Shown here: piece after piece, positions 5,935 to 13,915 of the stretch
Position numbering within the stretch: the stretch's first letter is position 1
Layout of the letters: each line of letters opens with the position of its first letter
NCBI GenBank assembly: GCA_900767675.1
Contig: CAAFZX010000016.1
Location: 1-14,918, forward strand
Length of the DNA stretch: 14,918 nt
Source: an uncultured Collinsella sp.
GTDB taxonomy: Bacteria; Actinomycetota; Coriobacteriia; Coriobacteriales; Coriobacteriaceae
Direction of reading: 5' to 3'
Translations under genes and position numbers: made by a program
The notes under the pieces: generated by a model
Databases searched by the model: none
Seen by the model: only the letters and a program-made list of their open reading frames with translations
What the model was told of the DNA's origin: nothing

Positions 5935-8712
5935 CTACCCGCGGTGACGAGCGCGGCTGTACGGCGTATCCACCATGGGCAGATCCGGACGCAGCTTGCC
6001 GTCGAATGCGCGATAGGCGTTCTGCACGGCGGGCGCCGTGGGGATCGTTGCAATCTCGCCGATGCCCTTACCGCCGTATGCCACGGGCAACAGCTCGTCC
6101 TTCTCCACGTAAATGGCGTGGATATCCGGAATCTCGGGGGCACGGAACAACCCGAGCGTACCGTACCTTGCCTGGGGTACGCAGTCCTTGAGCGGCCAGT
6201 CCTCAGTAAGCGCATAGCCCATACCCATGAGCACGCCGCCTTCGATCTGACCCTGGATGGAGATGGGGTTGACCACCTTGCCGGAATCGTGCGCGGCATA
6301 GACCTCGCTCACGCGACCGTCATCATCCAAAATGACCACATGCGTGGCAAAGCCGTAGCAGATGTGACTCTTGGGGTTGGGAACATCCGCACCCAGCTTG
6401 TCGGTCGGCTCCAGATACACGTAGCCAAACTCGCATCCCTCGAGCGCCTTGATGGTGGCCGCAGGGTCCTGAGGATGCATACCCTGGCCGGCGACGAGTT
6501 CCTGTGTGCGCAGCTGGTAGGCGCGACCGTCGTCGTACTCGATCTTGACGCCGTCGCCATGCGCGCTCACCGGAGCGGCGGGCGCAGGCTTGCCGGCCTC
6601 GATGCCAACCATGGCGTCGCGCAGCAGGAAGGCGGCGCCGCGCACGGCCTCGCCGGTCACGACCGTCTGGCGCGAGCCAGACGTGGTGCCGGAGTCGGGA
6701 GCGTTCTCGGTGGAGCACTCGCCGTTGGCAATGCAGCTCAGCGGCAGACCGCACGCCTCGGCAACGTCCTGCAAAAAGACCGTGTTGCAGCCCTGGCCGA
6801 TGTCGGACGTGGCGGCATAGACCACCGCCACGCCGTCCTCGACGCGAATCTTGCAGCGACCGGCGTCGGGCAGGCCCACGCCCACGCCGGCGTTCTTCAT
6901 GGCGCAGGCGATACCGGCGTGTCCGGGATGCGCGTAATAGGCATCCTTGACCTCGAGCAGCGTCTCCTTAAGCGCCGTGGAGCAATCGGCGATCTGGCCG
7001 TTGGGCAAAACCTCGCCCGGCTCGATGGCGTTACGGTAGCGGATCTCCCACGGATCCAGGCCGACCTTCTCGGCCAGTAGGTCGATCAGGCTCTCGAGTG
7101 CAAACTCGGACTGGCAAACGCCAAAGCCACGGTACGCGCCGGCAGGCGGGTTGTTAGTGTAGTAGCCGAAGCCGCGGATGTCGGTGTTCTGGTACTTGTA
7201 GGGGCCGACGGCATGCGTGCAGGCGCGCTCGAGCACCGGGCCGCACAGCGACGCGTAGGCGCCGGTGTCAAAGTTGATCTCGCAGTCCAGGCCGGTAAAG
7301 ATGCCCTCGGCGTCGCAGCCCAGCGTAAAGGTGCCGTCCATCGCATGACGCTTGGGATGGAAAGCGAGCGACTCGGCACGCGTGAGCTTGCACTTCACAG
7401 GACGCTGGAACTTATATGCGGCGAGCGCGGCCAGGTGCTGGACCGAAACGTCCTCCTTGCCGCCAAAGCCGCCACCCACGAGCATGGTCTCGACGACCAC
7501 ACGCTCGGGTTCGCTATCCCAGCCAAACATGTGGGCGCACTCTTTGCGCGTATCGTAGGCACCCTGGTCGGTCGACTGCACCTTGACGCCGTTCTTGTAC
7601 GGGAAGGCGACGGCGCACTCGGGCTCCAAGAAGGCATGCTCGGTAAAGGGCGTGGTAAAGCGCTGCGTCACGGTAAACGCGCTCTCTGCCAGCGCCTTGG
7701 CGGCGTCACCGCGCGTCACATGGCGGCTCTGGCACACGTTGTCCTTGAGCTCCACCGTGTTGCCGAAGGCAAAGAAGCTGTCGTGCAGGCGCGGGGCGTC
7801 AGCAGCCCTGGCCTCGACAATGTTACGCACGGGCTCCAGCGGCTCGTAATCAATCTTTACGAGCTTCTTAGCCTTCTCGAGCGTCGCTTCGTCCTCGGCA
7901 ACCACCAGCACAATGGCATCACCCACGCAGCGGGTGATATCGCCCTGGGCAATCATGACGTCCCAGTCCTGGATAAGGTGGCCGACCTGGTTGACCGGCA
8001 CGTCCTCGGCGCGCAGGATACCCACCACACCGGGCAGGGCCTCGGCCTTGGAGGTATCGATGGAGAGCACACGGGCGCGCGGATACTTGGAGCGCACGGC
8101 GCTGGCGTAGGTCAGACCCGGCTGATCGAGCTCGTCGATGTCGTCGGGATACTTGCCCTCGCCGAGCACCTTCTTGCGCACGTCGATACGGAAGGCGCGC
8201 TTGCCCACGCCGTAGTCGTCGCCGCGCTCCAGATCCTCGTCGATCTGCTTTTCGCCGCGGAGCACCGCAGCGGCCAGCGCAATGCCCTCGATAATCTTTT
8301 TGTAGCCGGTGCAGCGGCAGACGTTACCGCGGATGGCGTACTTGATCTGCTCCTCGGTGGGCTCGGGGTCCTCGGCGATCAGCGCTGCACCCGCCATGAC
8401 CATACCGGGAATGCAAAAACCGCACTGCACGGCGCCCACAGCGCCAAAGGCGTACACAAAGGCCTCGCGCACGTCCTCGGGCAGGCCCTCAACGGTCACG
8501 ATGTCGCGTCCGGCGGCAAGAGCGGTGGTCAGAACGCACGCCTTCACGGCCGCGCCGTCCACATGGATGGTGCAGGTGCCGCAGGCGCCCTCGGAGCAGC
8601 CGTCCTTAGCGGAATGGATGTGCAGGTCGTCGCGCAAGTAGCGGAGCAGCGGCTTGTTCTGAGTCGTCGTGCGCTCGACGCCGTTAACGGTAAAAGTGAA
8701 TTCCTGTGCCAT
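5935..8712 (-). CDS. xdh: Selenium-dependent-type xanthine dehydrogenase, fused 2Fe-2S and molybdopterin subunits, 925 aa
   Basis: This is a molybdenum hydroxylase for purine rings. The start is ATG 8712 with AAGGGA upstream, overlapping the end of the ferredoxin gene. Residues 1-155 hold both 2Fe-2S domains, with C39, C44, C47, C59 (CSEGACGTC) and C97, C100, C132, C134 (QCGFC, NVCRCTGY). The large molybdopterin domain follows without an FAD domain. Its active-site signatures are GGGFGGKE (E420), PAGAYRGFG (R528) and GKGIGE (E886), equivalent to catalytic residues known in bovine xanthine oxidase. Length and sequence fit the family found next to ssnA and ygfK, where labile selenium is bound at the Mo site, not as selenocysteine; the frame has no in-frame UGA. 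It is the last gene of the operon, 12 bp after the ferredoxin. Whether the substrate is xanthine, hypoxanthine or another purine cannot be read from sequence. Confidence 0.93.
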   Translation of the reverse strand: MAQEFTFTVNGVERTTTQNKPLLRYLRDDLHIHSAKDGCSEGACGTCTIHVDGAAVKACVLTTALAAGRDIVTVEGLPEDVREAFVYAFGAVGAVQCGFCIPGMVMAGAALIAEDPEPTEEQIKYAIRGNVCRCTGYKKIIEGIALAAAVLRGEKQIDEDLERGDDYGVGKRAFRIDVRKKVLGEGKYPDDIDELDQPGLTYASAVRSKYPRARVLSIDTSKAEALPGVVGILRAEDVPVNQVGHLIQDWDVMIAQGDITRCVGDAIVLVVAEDEATLEKAKKLVKIDYEPLEPVRNIVEARAADAPRLHDSFFAFGNTVELKDNVCQSRHVTRGDAAKALAESAFTVTQRFTTPFTEHAFLEPECAVAFPYKNGVKVQSTDQGAYDTRKECAHMFGWDSEPERVVVETMLVGGGFGGKEDVSVQHLAALAAYKFQRPVKCKLTRAESLAFHPKRHAMDGTFTLGCDAEGIFTGLDCEINFDTGAYASLCGPVLERACTHAVGPYKYQNTDIRGFGYYTNNPPAGAYRGFGVCQSEFALESLIDLLAEKVGLDPWEIRYRNAIEPGEVLPNGQIADCSTALKETLLEVKDAYYAHPGHAGIACAMKNAGVGVGLPDAGRCKIRVEDGVAVVYAATSDIGQGCNTVFLQDVAEACGLPLSCIANGECSTENAPDSGTTSGSRQTVVTGEAVRGAAFLLRDAMVGIEAGKPAPAAPVSAHGDGVKIEYDDGRAYQLRTQELVAGQGMHPQDPAATIKALEGCEFGYVYLEPTDKLGADVPNPKSHICYGFATHVVILDDDGRVSEVYAAHDSGKVVNPISIQGQIEGGVLMGMGYALTEDWPLKDCVPQARYGTLGLFRAPEIPDIHAIYVEKDELLPVAYGGKGIGEIATIPTAPAVQNAYRAFDGKLRPDLPMVDTPYSRARHRG

Positions 8713-8724
8713 GGTGATTCCCTT

Positions 8725-9204
8725 CTACACGCCGGCGGCGATGCCGGTGCGGTCGTGGATGGCGCCATGCGGGCAGACGACGGCGCACATGCCGCACGAC
8801 AGGCAGTCCGCGCCGTCGATATGGGCGCAGTTGTCCTCGATGCGGATAGCACCGGCAGGGCACTTTTTGGCGCACATGCCGCAACCGATGCAGCTCGTGT
8901 CGCAGATCTTGCGGGCGATGGCGCCCTTATCGGTGTTGTTGCAGCGCACCAGGATGTTCTGGTAGCCGGGAACGAAGGCAATCACGCGCTGCGGGCACGC
9001 CATGCCGCACAGGCCACAGCCCATGCACTTGGAGCGGTCCACGCGGGCGATGCCATCGACCAGCGCAATGGCGCCGTGGGGGCAGGCCGTGACGCAGGCG
9101 TCACAGCCAATGCAGCCTTCGCTGCAGCGGGCGTCGCCGCCTGCGGAGGCACAACCGCTTCCGCAGGCAACGTAGGCCACGTTATGTTGAATGGATTTGG
9201 CCAT
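8725..9204 (-). CDS. RnfB-like polyferredoxin, four [4Fe-4S] motifs, 159 aa
   Basis: Four CxxCxxCxxxCP motifs are visible: C31-34-37-41, C60-63-66-70, C105-108-111-115 and C134-137-140-144. The order, the N-terminal VACGSGC and the linker LVRCNNTDKGAIARKIC resemble the C-terminal half of RnfB. The RnfB membrane helix and N-terminal Fe-S domain are missing, so the protein should be soluble. Extra cysteines at 14, 18, 27, 88, 101 and 126 match positions often present in RnfB-type proteins. The start is ATG 9204; its AAGGGA site overlaps the ygfK stop 10 bp upstream, which implies translational coupling. It lies between ygfK and xdh. The likely role is carrying electrons from XDH to the YgfK flavoprotein or to the cell's ferredoxin pool, which is inference from context. 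Confidence 0.88.
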   Translation of the reverse strand: MAKSIQHNVAYVACGSGCASAGGDARCSEGCIGCDACVTACPHGAIALVDGIARVDRSKCMGCGLCGMACPQRVIAFVPGYQNILVRCNNTDKGAIARKICDTSCIGCGMCAKKCPAGAIRIEDNCAHIDGADCLSCGMCAVVCPHGAIHDRTGIAAGV

Positions 9205-9214
9205 AAGGGGTCCC

Positions 9215-12214
9215 TTATTTCTTAAGGAGATACGAATAGTTGTCGCGCACGGCCTTGATGGTCAGGCGGACGGCCTCGGGAAGACCGGTGTTGACGGCAT
9301 CGACCGAGACGGTGCGGACCGTGCCGGCGACGCGGACCTTAAAGTGATCCTCGTCCACGGCCAGGAAGCCCTCGTTCTCGGAGTTCTCCATGTCCTCCTC
9401 GCTCCAGAACAGGGTGAGCTTGTCCTTGTAGGGACGACCCTCCTGGTAGGGGCAGAACACGGCGCAGTTGCCGCACTCGTTGCACATGCCATCGACGTGG
9501 ACGACCTGGTGCTTGGCCAGGCCCGGCACCTTAATGGCAACGTTGGCGCGGTTGGGGCACACGTCGCAGCAGACCTCGCACACCGAGCCGCAGCCCAGGC
9601 AGCGGGTCTTGGTGCAGTTGCGCTTGTCGCGGCACAGCGATCCCTTGCGCTCGTAGCAGGTGTCCTCGCGACCGGTCTGCTCGTTGCAGTCGGCGTACTT
9701 GTTAAAGTCCACGCCGGCAATGGCACGGGCGACCTCGGCGGCGTCGGCGATAGCCTCGACCACGGTGGCAGGACCGCGGCGGCAGTCACCGGCAACCCAA
9801 ACGCCCTCGACGCCGGTGGAGGTGGCGGCAAGGCGGCCGCGACGGTCGTGCTCGACGCCCGCGGCATCGTACAGGCTGGCGTCGATGCCCTCGCCCACGG
9901 CGCAGATCACCGTGGTGGCGGAAAGCTCGACGGTCTCGCCCGTGGCGACGGGGCTGCGACGGCCGCTTGCATCCGGCTCGCCAAGCTCCATAACATCGCA
10001 GGTCAGCACGGCACCGTTGAGCGCCTTGGGCGCCAGCAGCTCGCAGAACTCAACGCCGTCGGCAAGAGCAAGATCGAGCTCTTCCTCGTCGGCGGGCATC
10101 TGCTTCTTGGTACGGCGATACACCAGGCGCACGTTCTTCACGCCAGCCAGGCGCTTGGCCACGCGGGCCGCGTCCATGGCGGTATTGCCGGCGCCAATGA
10201 CCACGACGTCCTTGCCCAGCTCGAGCTTCTCGCCCTTCTTGGCGGCCTCGAGGAACTCCAACACGTCGAGCTCGGCACCCTCGCCCAAACCAGCGGAACC
10301 GGGCATCCAGGCACCGGTGGCCACGACCACGTCGGTAAAGCCCTGGGCCTTGAGCTCGTCAATGGACTCCACGCGGGCGTTGAGCTGCACCTTGGCACCA
10401 AAGGCCAGGCAAAGCTCGGCGTCGTGGGAGATATCGTCGCTCGCGATACGGAACTCGGGGATCACGTGACGGACCACGCCGCCGAGCGAATCGCGGGCCT
10501 CAAAGATGGTGACGGGCACGCCAGCACGTGTCAGGAAGAACGCCGTCGCCAGGCCGGCCGGGCCGCCGCCGATAACGGCAACGTTGCGCTCGCCGTCGTT
10601 GGCGATGGCCTGGGCGCGCAGCTTGGGCAGCACGGCGGTCATGGCCTCGCGGGCGGCCTTGAGCTTGCTGGCGCGGATCTGGGCGCCCTCGGGCTCATAG
10701 AATGCACGCTCGCAGGCACGGCCGCAGGGATGCGGGCAGATGGTGCCGGTAATGAACGGCAGGGCGTTGCGTTCGATGATGATGTTGAGTGCGTCCTCGT
10801 AGCGGCCCTCGTCAACAGCCGCCAGATAGGCGGGAATGTCCTGCTGGATGGGGCAGCTCGTGCGGCACGGCGTGGTAAAGCAGTCGGAAAGCGGACTCTT
10901 GCCGGCGACCTTGCGGTCGGGCAGCGGGCGCAGCGGCTTCTTGTAGAGCGGGTTGGTGAGCGAATCGGACTGGATCGCGGTCACGGCCTCGAGCGAGATG
11001 CCCTCAAACGGCTTGCCGTCCAGATCGGTGAACTCACCGGCCATCTGGCTAAAGCGCTCGTAGCCACCGGGCTTGAGCACGTCGGTCGCCAAGGTGACGG
11101 GCCAAATGCCGGCGTCATACAGGGCGCGGATGTTGTAGACCGTGGCACCGCCGGAGTAGCTGATGCGCAGCTTGCCGTCAAACTGCTCGGTAATGCGGCG
11201 GGCGGCTTCGATGGTCAGCGAGAACAGCGAACGGCCGGACATATACATCTCGGTAGAGGGCAGCTCGTTGCGGGTCACGTCGACCGGGAAGGTGTTGGTG
11301 AGCTTGACGCCAAACTCAAGGCCACGCTCGGCGCACAGGGCAATCAGGCGCTCAAACATGGGCACGGCATCGACCCATTGCAGGTCCTCGCGGAAGTGCG
11401 TGTCGTCGAAGACGATGTAGTCAAAGCCCAGCTCGTTGAGGCGCTGACGGGCAAACTCATAGCCCAGCAGCGTAGGATTGCATTTGATGTAGGTGTTGAG
11501 GCCCTTCTCGGTGATGAGGTAGGTCGCGATGCGCTCGATCTCGGCAGGCGGGCAGCCGTGCAGGGTAGACTCGGTGATGGAGTTGGAGACGCGTGCCGGG
11601 ATGGACTCGACAAACGCGGCGTCGACATGCTCAAACTTGTCCAGGTTGGCGAGCGCCCATGCGCGGCACTCGTTCCAGACGTCGGAGCCGCTGGCGTCCT
11701 TCATGCCCTCGATGTAGGCGTCGACCTTGGGGCTCTTGATGCCCTCGAGATCATAGCCCACGGACATGTTGAAGACAAAGCCGTCCGGGCTGCCCAGGCC
11801 GTACTCGCGAGCGATCAGGTGGCAGGCAAACCATGCCTTCACGTACTCGGCAAAGGCCTGCGGAACCTCGAGCTCGGTCGACCACTCGCAGTTGTAGCAC
11901 TCGTCCTGCGCCACGATGCAGGGCTTGTTCACACACTTGGAGAGCTCCTCGCCGTCCATAACCTGGACGGTCTTGAGCTCAAAGAAGCGGGAACCAGCAA
12001 CGTAGGAGGCCACGATGTTCTGGGCCAGCTGTGTGTTGGGGCCGGCGGCCGGGCCAAACGGGGTCTCGATGCACTCGTCAAAAATGGGAAGCGCACCCTC
12101 CTGGTTGGTCGCGACCATCTTGCGCACGCCAAAGATGGCGTCCTGGGTCTTATGCTCCTCGATGATCCAGTTCATCAGCTGCGAAAACGGGATCGGCCTC
12201 ATGATGTCGCTCAT
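9215..12214 (-). CDS. ygfK: YgfK: FMN-barrel/GltD-like/ferredoxin oxidoreductase of the purine-selenium cluster, 999 aa
   Basis: The start is ATG 12214 (MSDIMRPIPF) with AGAGGAG just upstream. An in-frame extension to 12337 is Arg-rich hairpin sequence and is rejected. Residues about 1-430 form a dihydroorotate-dehydrogenase-like TIM barrel. Residues about 440-530 are the GltD-type Fe-S domain (C445, C450, C454, C493, C497, C501). The FAD-binding motif is GGGPAG at 549-554, and the NAD(P)H motif GAGNTAMDAARVA begins at 674. A second FAD signature, GVWVAGDC, lies at 804-811. The C-terminus has two ferredoxin-like motifs (C872-875-879, C882/883/886; C911-914-917-921). Its length matches family members of about 1,000 residues. 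It was once called a putative selenate reductase subunit; in present understanding it belongs to anaerobic purine breakdown clusters. It probably links Fe-S electrons with NAD(P)H and an FMN-site substrate; the exact reaction is unproven. Confidence 0.93.
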   Translation of the reverse strand: MSDIMRPIPFSQLMNWIIEEHKTQDAIFGVRKMVATNQEGALPIFDECIETPFGPAAGPNTQLAQNIVASYVAGSRFFELKTVQVMDGEELSKCVNKPCIVAQDECYNCEWSTELEVPQAFAEYVKAWFACHLIAREYGLGSPDGFVFNMSVGYDLEGIKSPKVDAYIEGMKDASGSDVWNECRAWALANLDKFEHVDAAFVESIPARVSNSITESTLHGCPPAEIERIATYLITEKGLNTYIKCNPTLLGYEFARQRLNELGFDYIVFDDTHFREDLQWVDAVPMFERLIALCAERGLEFGVKLTNTFPVDVTRNELPSTEMYMSGRSLFSLTIEAARRITEQFDGKLRISYSGGATVYNIRALYDAGIWPVTLATDVLKPGGYERFSQMAGEFTDLDGKPFEGISLEAVTAIQSDSLTNPLYKKPLRPLPDRKVAGKSPLSDCFTTPCRTSCPIQQDIPAYLAAVDEGRYEDALNIIIERNALPFITGTICPHPCGRACERAFYEPEGAQIRASKLKAAREAMTAVLPKLRAQAIANDGERNVAVIGGGPAGLATAFFLTRAGVPVTIFEARDSLGGVVRHVIPEFRIASDDISHDAELCLAFGAKVQLNARVESIDELKAQGFTDVVVATGAWMPGSAGLGEGAELDVLEFLEAAKKGEKLELGKDVVVIGAGNTAMDAARVAKRLAGVKNVRLVYRRTKKQMPADEEELDLALADGVEFCELLAPKALNGAVLTCDVMELGEPDASGRRSPVATGETVELSATTVICAVGEGIDASLYDAAGVEHDRRGRLAATSTGVEGVWVAGDCRRGPATVVEAIADAAEVARAIAGVDFNKYADCNEQTGREDTCYERKGSLCRDKRNCTKTRCLGCGSVCEVCCDVCPNRANVAIKVPGLAKHQVVHVDGMCNECGNCAVFCPYQEGRPYKDKLTLFWSEEDMENSENEGFLAVDEDHFKVRVAGTVRTVSVDAVNTGLPEAVRLTIKAVRDNYSYLLKK

Positions 12215-12233
12215 AGTGAGCTCCTCTCTGTAA

Positions 12234-12342
12234 CGCCCGGCGAGACCGCGCGGCGGGCGCAAATACGGTGTAGCGCTAGCACAGCGCCGGCGACCCCGCG
12301 GAGGCCGCCCATACGCGCGTCGGATATGGCGAAACATCCGAC
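12234..12342 (-). other. Hairpins in the ssnA-ygfK intercistronic gap
   Basis: The 149-bp gap is unusually G/C-rich and structured. GTCGGAT (12319-12325) pairs with ATCCGAC (12336-12342), and beyond one mismatch four more pairs extend the stem. CGCCCG (12234-12239) pairs with CGGGCG (12254-12259). No T-run follows on the minus strand, so these look like processing, stability or partial-termination elements inside the operon and not full terminators. Confidence 0.45.
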
Positions 12343-12363
12343 ACGCGCGAATCTACTTGTGAA

Positions 12364-13719
12364 TTAGTAGGCGCGATCGTTGAGCGTGCTCCAGAGCTTT
12401 TTGGACTCAGCCATGGTCCACGCGTTGATCTTTTCCTCATCGATGCCAACGAACTCGCGATCCTTGTACAGAACGCGGCCGTTGATGATGGTGGTGCGGC
12501 AGTTTTTGCCCATCATGCCAAAGAGCATGTGGCCGTCGATGTTCTCCTCGCTCAGCGGCGTAAAGGGCTTGTAGTCCATAACGATGACGTCGGCGGCAGC
12601 GCCGGCCTCGAGCACGCCGAGCTTGCGGTCGAAGTACCTGCTCGCCATCTTGACGTTGTTCTCGAACAGCATGGTCATGGCCTCGCACCAGCCCACGTTG
12701 GGCATGGCGGCGTTGTGGCGCTGAATGATCAGGAAGACCTTGAGGCTCTCGAGCATATCGTGGGTGTAGGCGTCGGTGCCCATACACACGGGGATGCCGC
12801 GGCGGAAGAACTCGAGCACGGGAGCGCAGCCCACGGCGTTGCCCATATTGGATTCGGGGTTGTTGACCAGCCAGGTGCCGGACTCCTTGACGATATCCAT
12901 CTCTGCGGGCGTCACGTGGATACAGTGGCCCAGCATGGTGTCGGGCCCAAGCAGGTTGTGCTGCAGCAGGCGCTCGACGGGGCTGATGCCACCGCGGTTG
13001 AGGCGGGAGTCCCACACGTCGTTCATGCCCTCGCACACATGGATATGGAAGCCGGTCAAGCCGTTGTTGGCCTCGGCCATCTTGTCCATGGTCTCGTCCG
13101 ACAGCGTAAAGGTGGCGTGACCGCCAAACATAGCGGCGATCATGTGGTTGTCGTTATCGCGACGCTCCTTGGCGGCCCACTGGGCAAATTCGGCGTTCTC
13201 GGCAATGGCCTGGTCGCATTTTTCCTGGCCGCGGCGATCGGAGACCTCGTAGCACAGGCACGAACGCATGCCCAACTCCTGCGCGGCATCCTTAATGGTA
13301 AAGAGGCTTCCCGGAATCTCGCAGAAGCTCGCATGGTGATCGAAGATCGTGGTGACGCCATCGCGGATAGAGTCCAAGATCGTGGCATAGGCGCTGGCCT
13401 TGGTGCCGCCGAGCGTCAGGTTGTCGTCGATCTTCCACCACTGCTGCTCAAGAATCTCCAGGAAGTTGGTGGGGTTGCAGCCCTTAATAGCAAGGCCGCG
13501 GGCCAGACCCGAGTAGATGTGGGTGTGGCAGTTGATGAGTCCGGGCATGATGAGGTTGCCCCGGGCGTCAACGTACTCGGCATCCGGGTACTTGGCCTTG
13601 AGCTCGCACTCGGAGCCCACTTCGACGATCGTATCTCCGTCAATGGCGACCGCACCGTTGGGAATGAACGGGGTCTGAGCGTTGCGGGTAAAGACGGAAC
13701 CGTTAGCGACCAGAAGCAT
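12364..13719 (-). CDS. ssnA: SsnA, amidohydrolase-superfamily enzyme of the purine cluster, 451 aa
   Basis: The start is ATG 13719 (MLLVANGSVF), because AAGGGAG lies a few bases upstream. The ATG at 13737 has no ribosome binding site, and the Shine-Dalgarno falls inside its first codons. Metal-site signatures of the cytosine/guanine deaminase-like amidohydrolases are all present: NCHTHIYSGLARG (H65, H67), GFHIHVCEG (H225, H227), LGHCIHV (H265, H268) and MGTDAYTHD (D316). The C-terminal INGRVLYKDREFVG is the usual small beta-sandwich end. Its length agrees with the E. coli homologue (about 440 residues). Family members sit next to ygfK and XDH and are thought to be aminohydrolases acting on a purine breakdown intermediate; the substrate is not settled. 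It lies between the permease and ygfK, each separated by a structured gap of 150-200 bp. Confidence 0.93.
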   Translation of the reverse strand: MLLVANGSVFTRNAQTPFIPNGAVAIDGDTIVEVGSECELKAKYPDAEYVDARGNLIMPGLINCHTHIYSGLARGLAIKGCNPTNFLEILEQQWWKIDDNLTLGGTKASAYATILDSIRDGVTTIFDHHASFCEIPGSLFTIKDAAQELGMRSCLCYEVSDRRGQEKCDQAIAENAEFAQWAAKERRDNDNHMIAAMFGGHATFTLSDETMDKMAEANNGLTGFHIHVCEGMNDVWDSRLNRGGISPVERLLQHNLLGPDTMLGHCIHVTPAEMDIVKESGTWLVNNPESNMGNAVGCAPVLEFFRRGIPVCMGTDAYTHDMLESLKVFLIIQRHNAAMPNVGWCEAMTMLFENNVKMASRYFDRKLGVLEAGAAADVIVMDYKPFTPLSEENIDGHMLFGMMGKNCRTTIINGRVLYKDREFVGIDEEKINAWTMAESKKLWSTLNDRAY

Positions 13720-13825
13720 GGATGCTCCCTTCAACATCAGAGGCGGGGTTTGACACCTCTGACATGGCGGAAGTGCGAAGCGCCGGCCTACACCGGAAAC
13801 GGGCCCTCTCCCGTCAACGCTTCAC

Positions 13826-13899
13826 CAAAGGGACAAACCCTTTGAAGTGCGGCTTGGCGCCGCATGACGTCGGCGGACGAAGCGATGCGTCCGCCGACG
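13826..13899 (-). other. Three consecutive hairpins between permease and ssnA
   Basis: Reading the minus strand after the permease stop (13916), there is first a perfect 12-bp stem (13868-13879 with 13888-13899, 8-base loop). TGCGGC/GCCGCA follows (13848-13864), then a 7-bp CAAAGGG/CCCTTTG stem (13826-13844). None has a proper T-run. They could partly reduce read-through or stabilise the upstream message, which would set the transporter-to-enzyme ratio. The 196-bp gap holds no gene. It might also contain an internal promoter, but none is clear by eye. Confidence 0.55.
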
Positions 13900-13915
13900 A
13901 ATAGCACCGAAGTGG

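Noticed and set aside
5935..8712. Selenocysteine (in-frame UGA with SECIS) in the xanthine dehydrogenase
   Set aside because: The frame is continuous over 925 codons with no UGA; in this family selenium is bound as a labile Mo-site ligand.
12215..12337. N-terminal 41-aa extension of YgfK from ATG 12337
   Set aside because: It is Arg-rich and falls in hairpin sequence; MSDIMRPIPF with AGAGGAG matches the family start.
9191..12367. 1058-aa open frame on the plus strand opposite ygfK (and similar ones at 7213-9225, 5944-7080, 12529-13845)
   Set aside because: They lie antisense to clearly recognisable genes, are rich in Gly/Ala/Val/Leu/His as expected from mirrored G/C-rich codons, and show no domains or ribosome binding sites.
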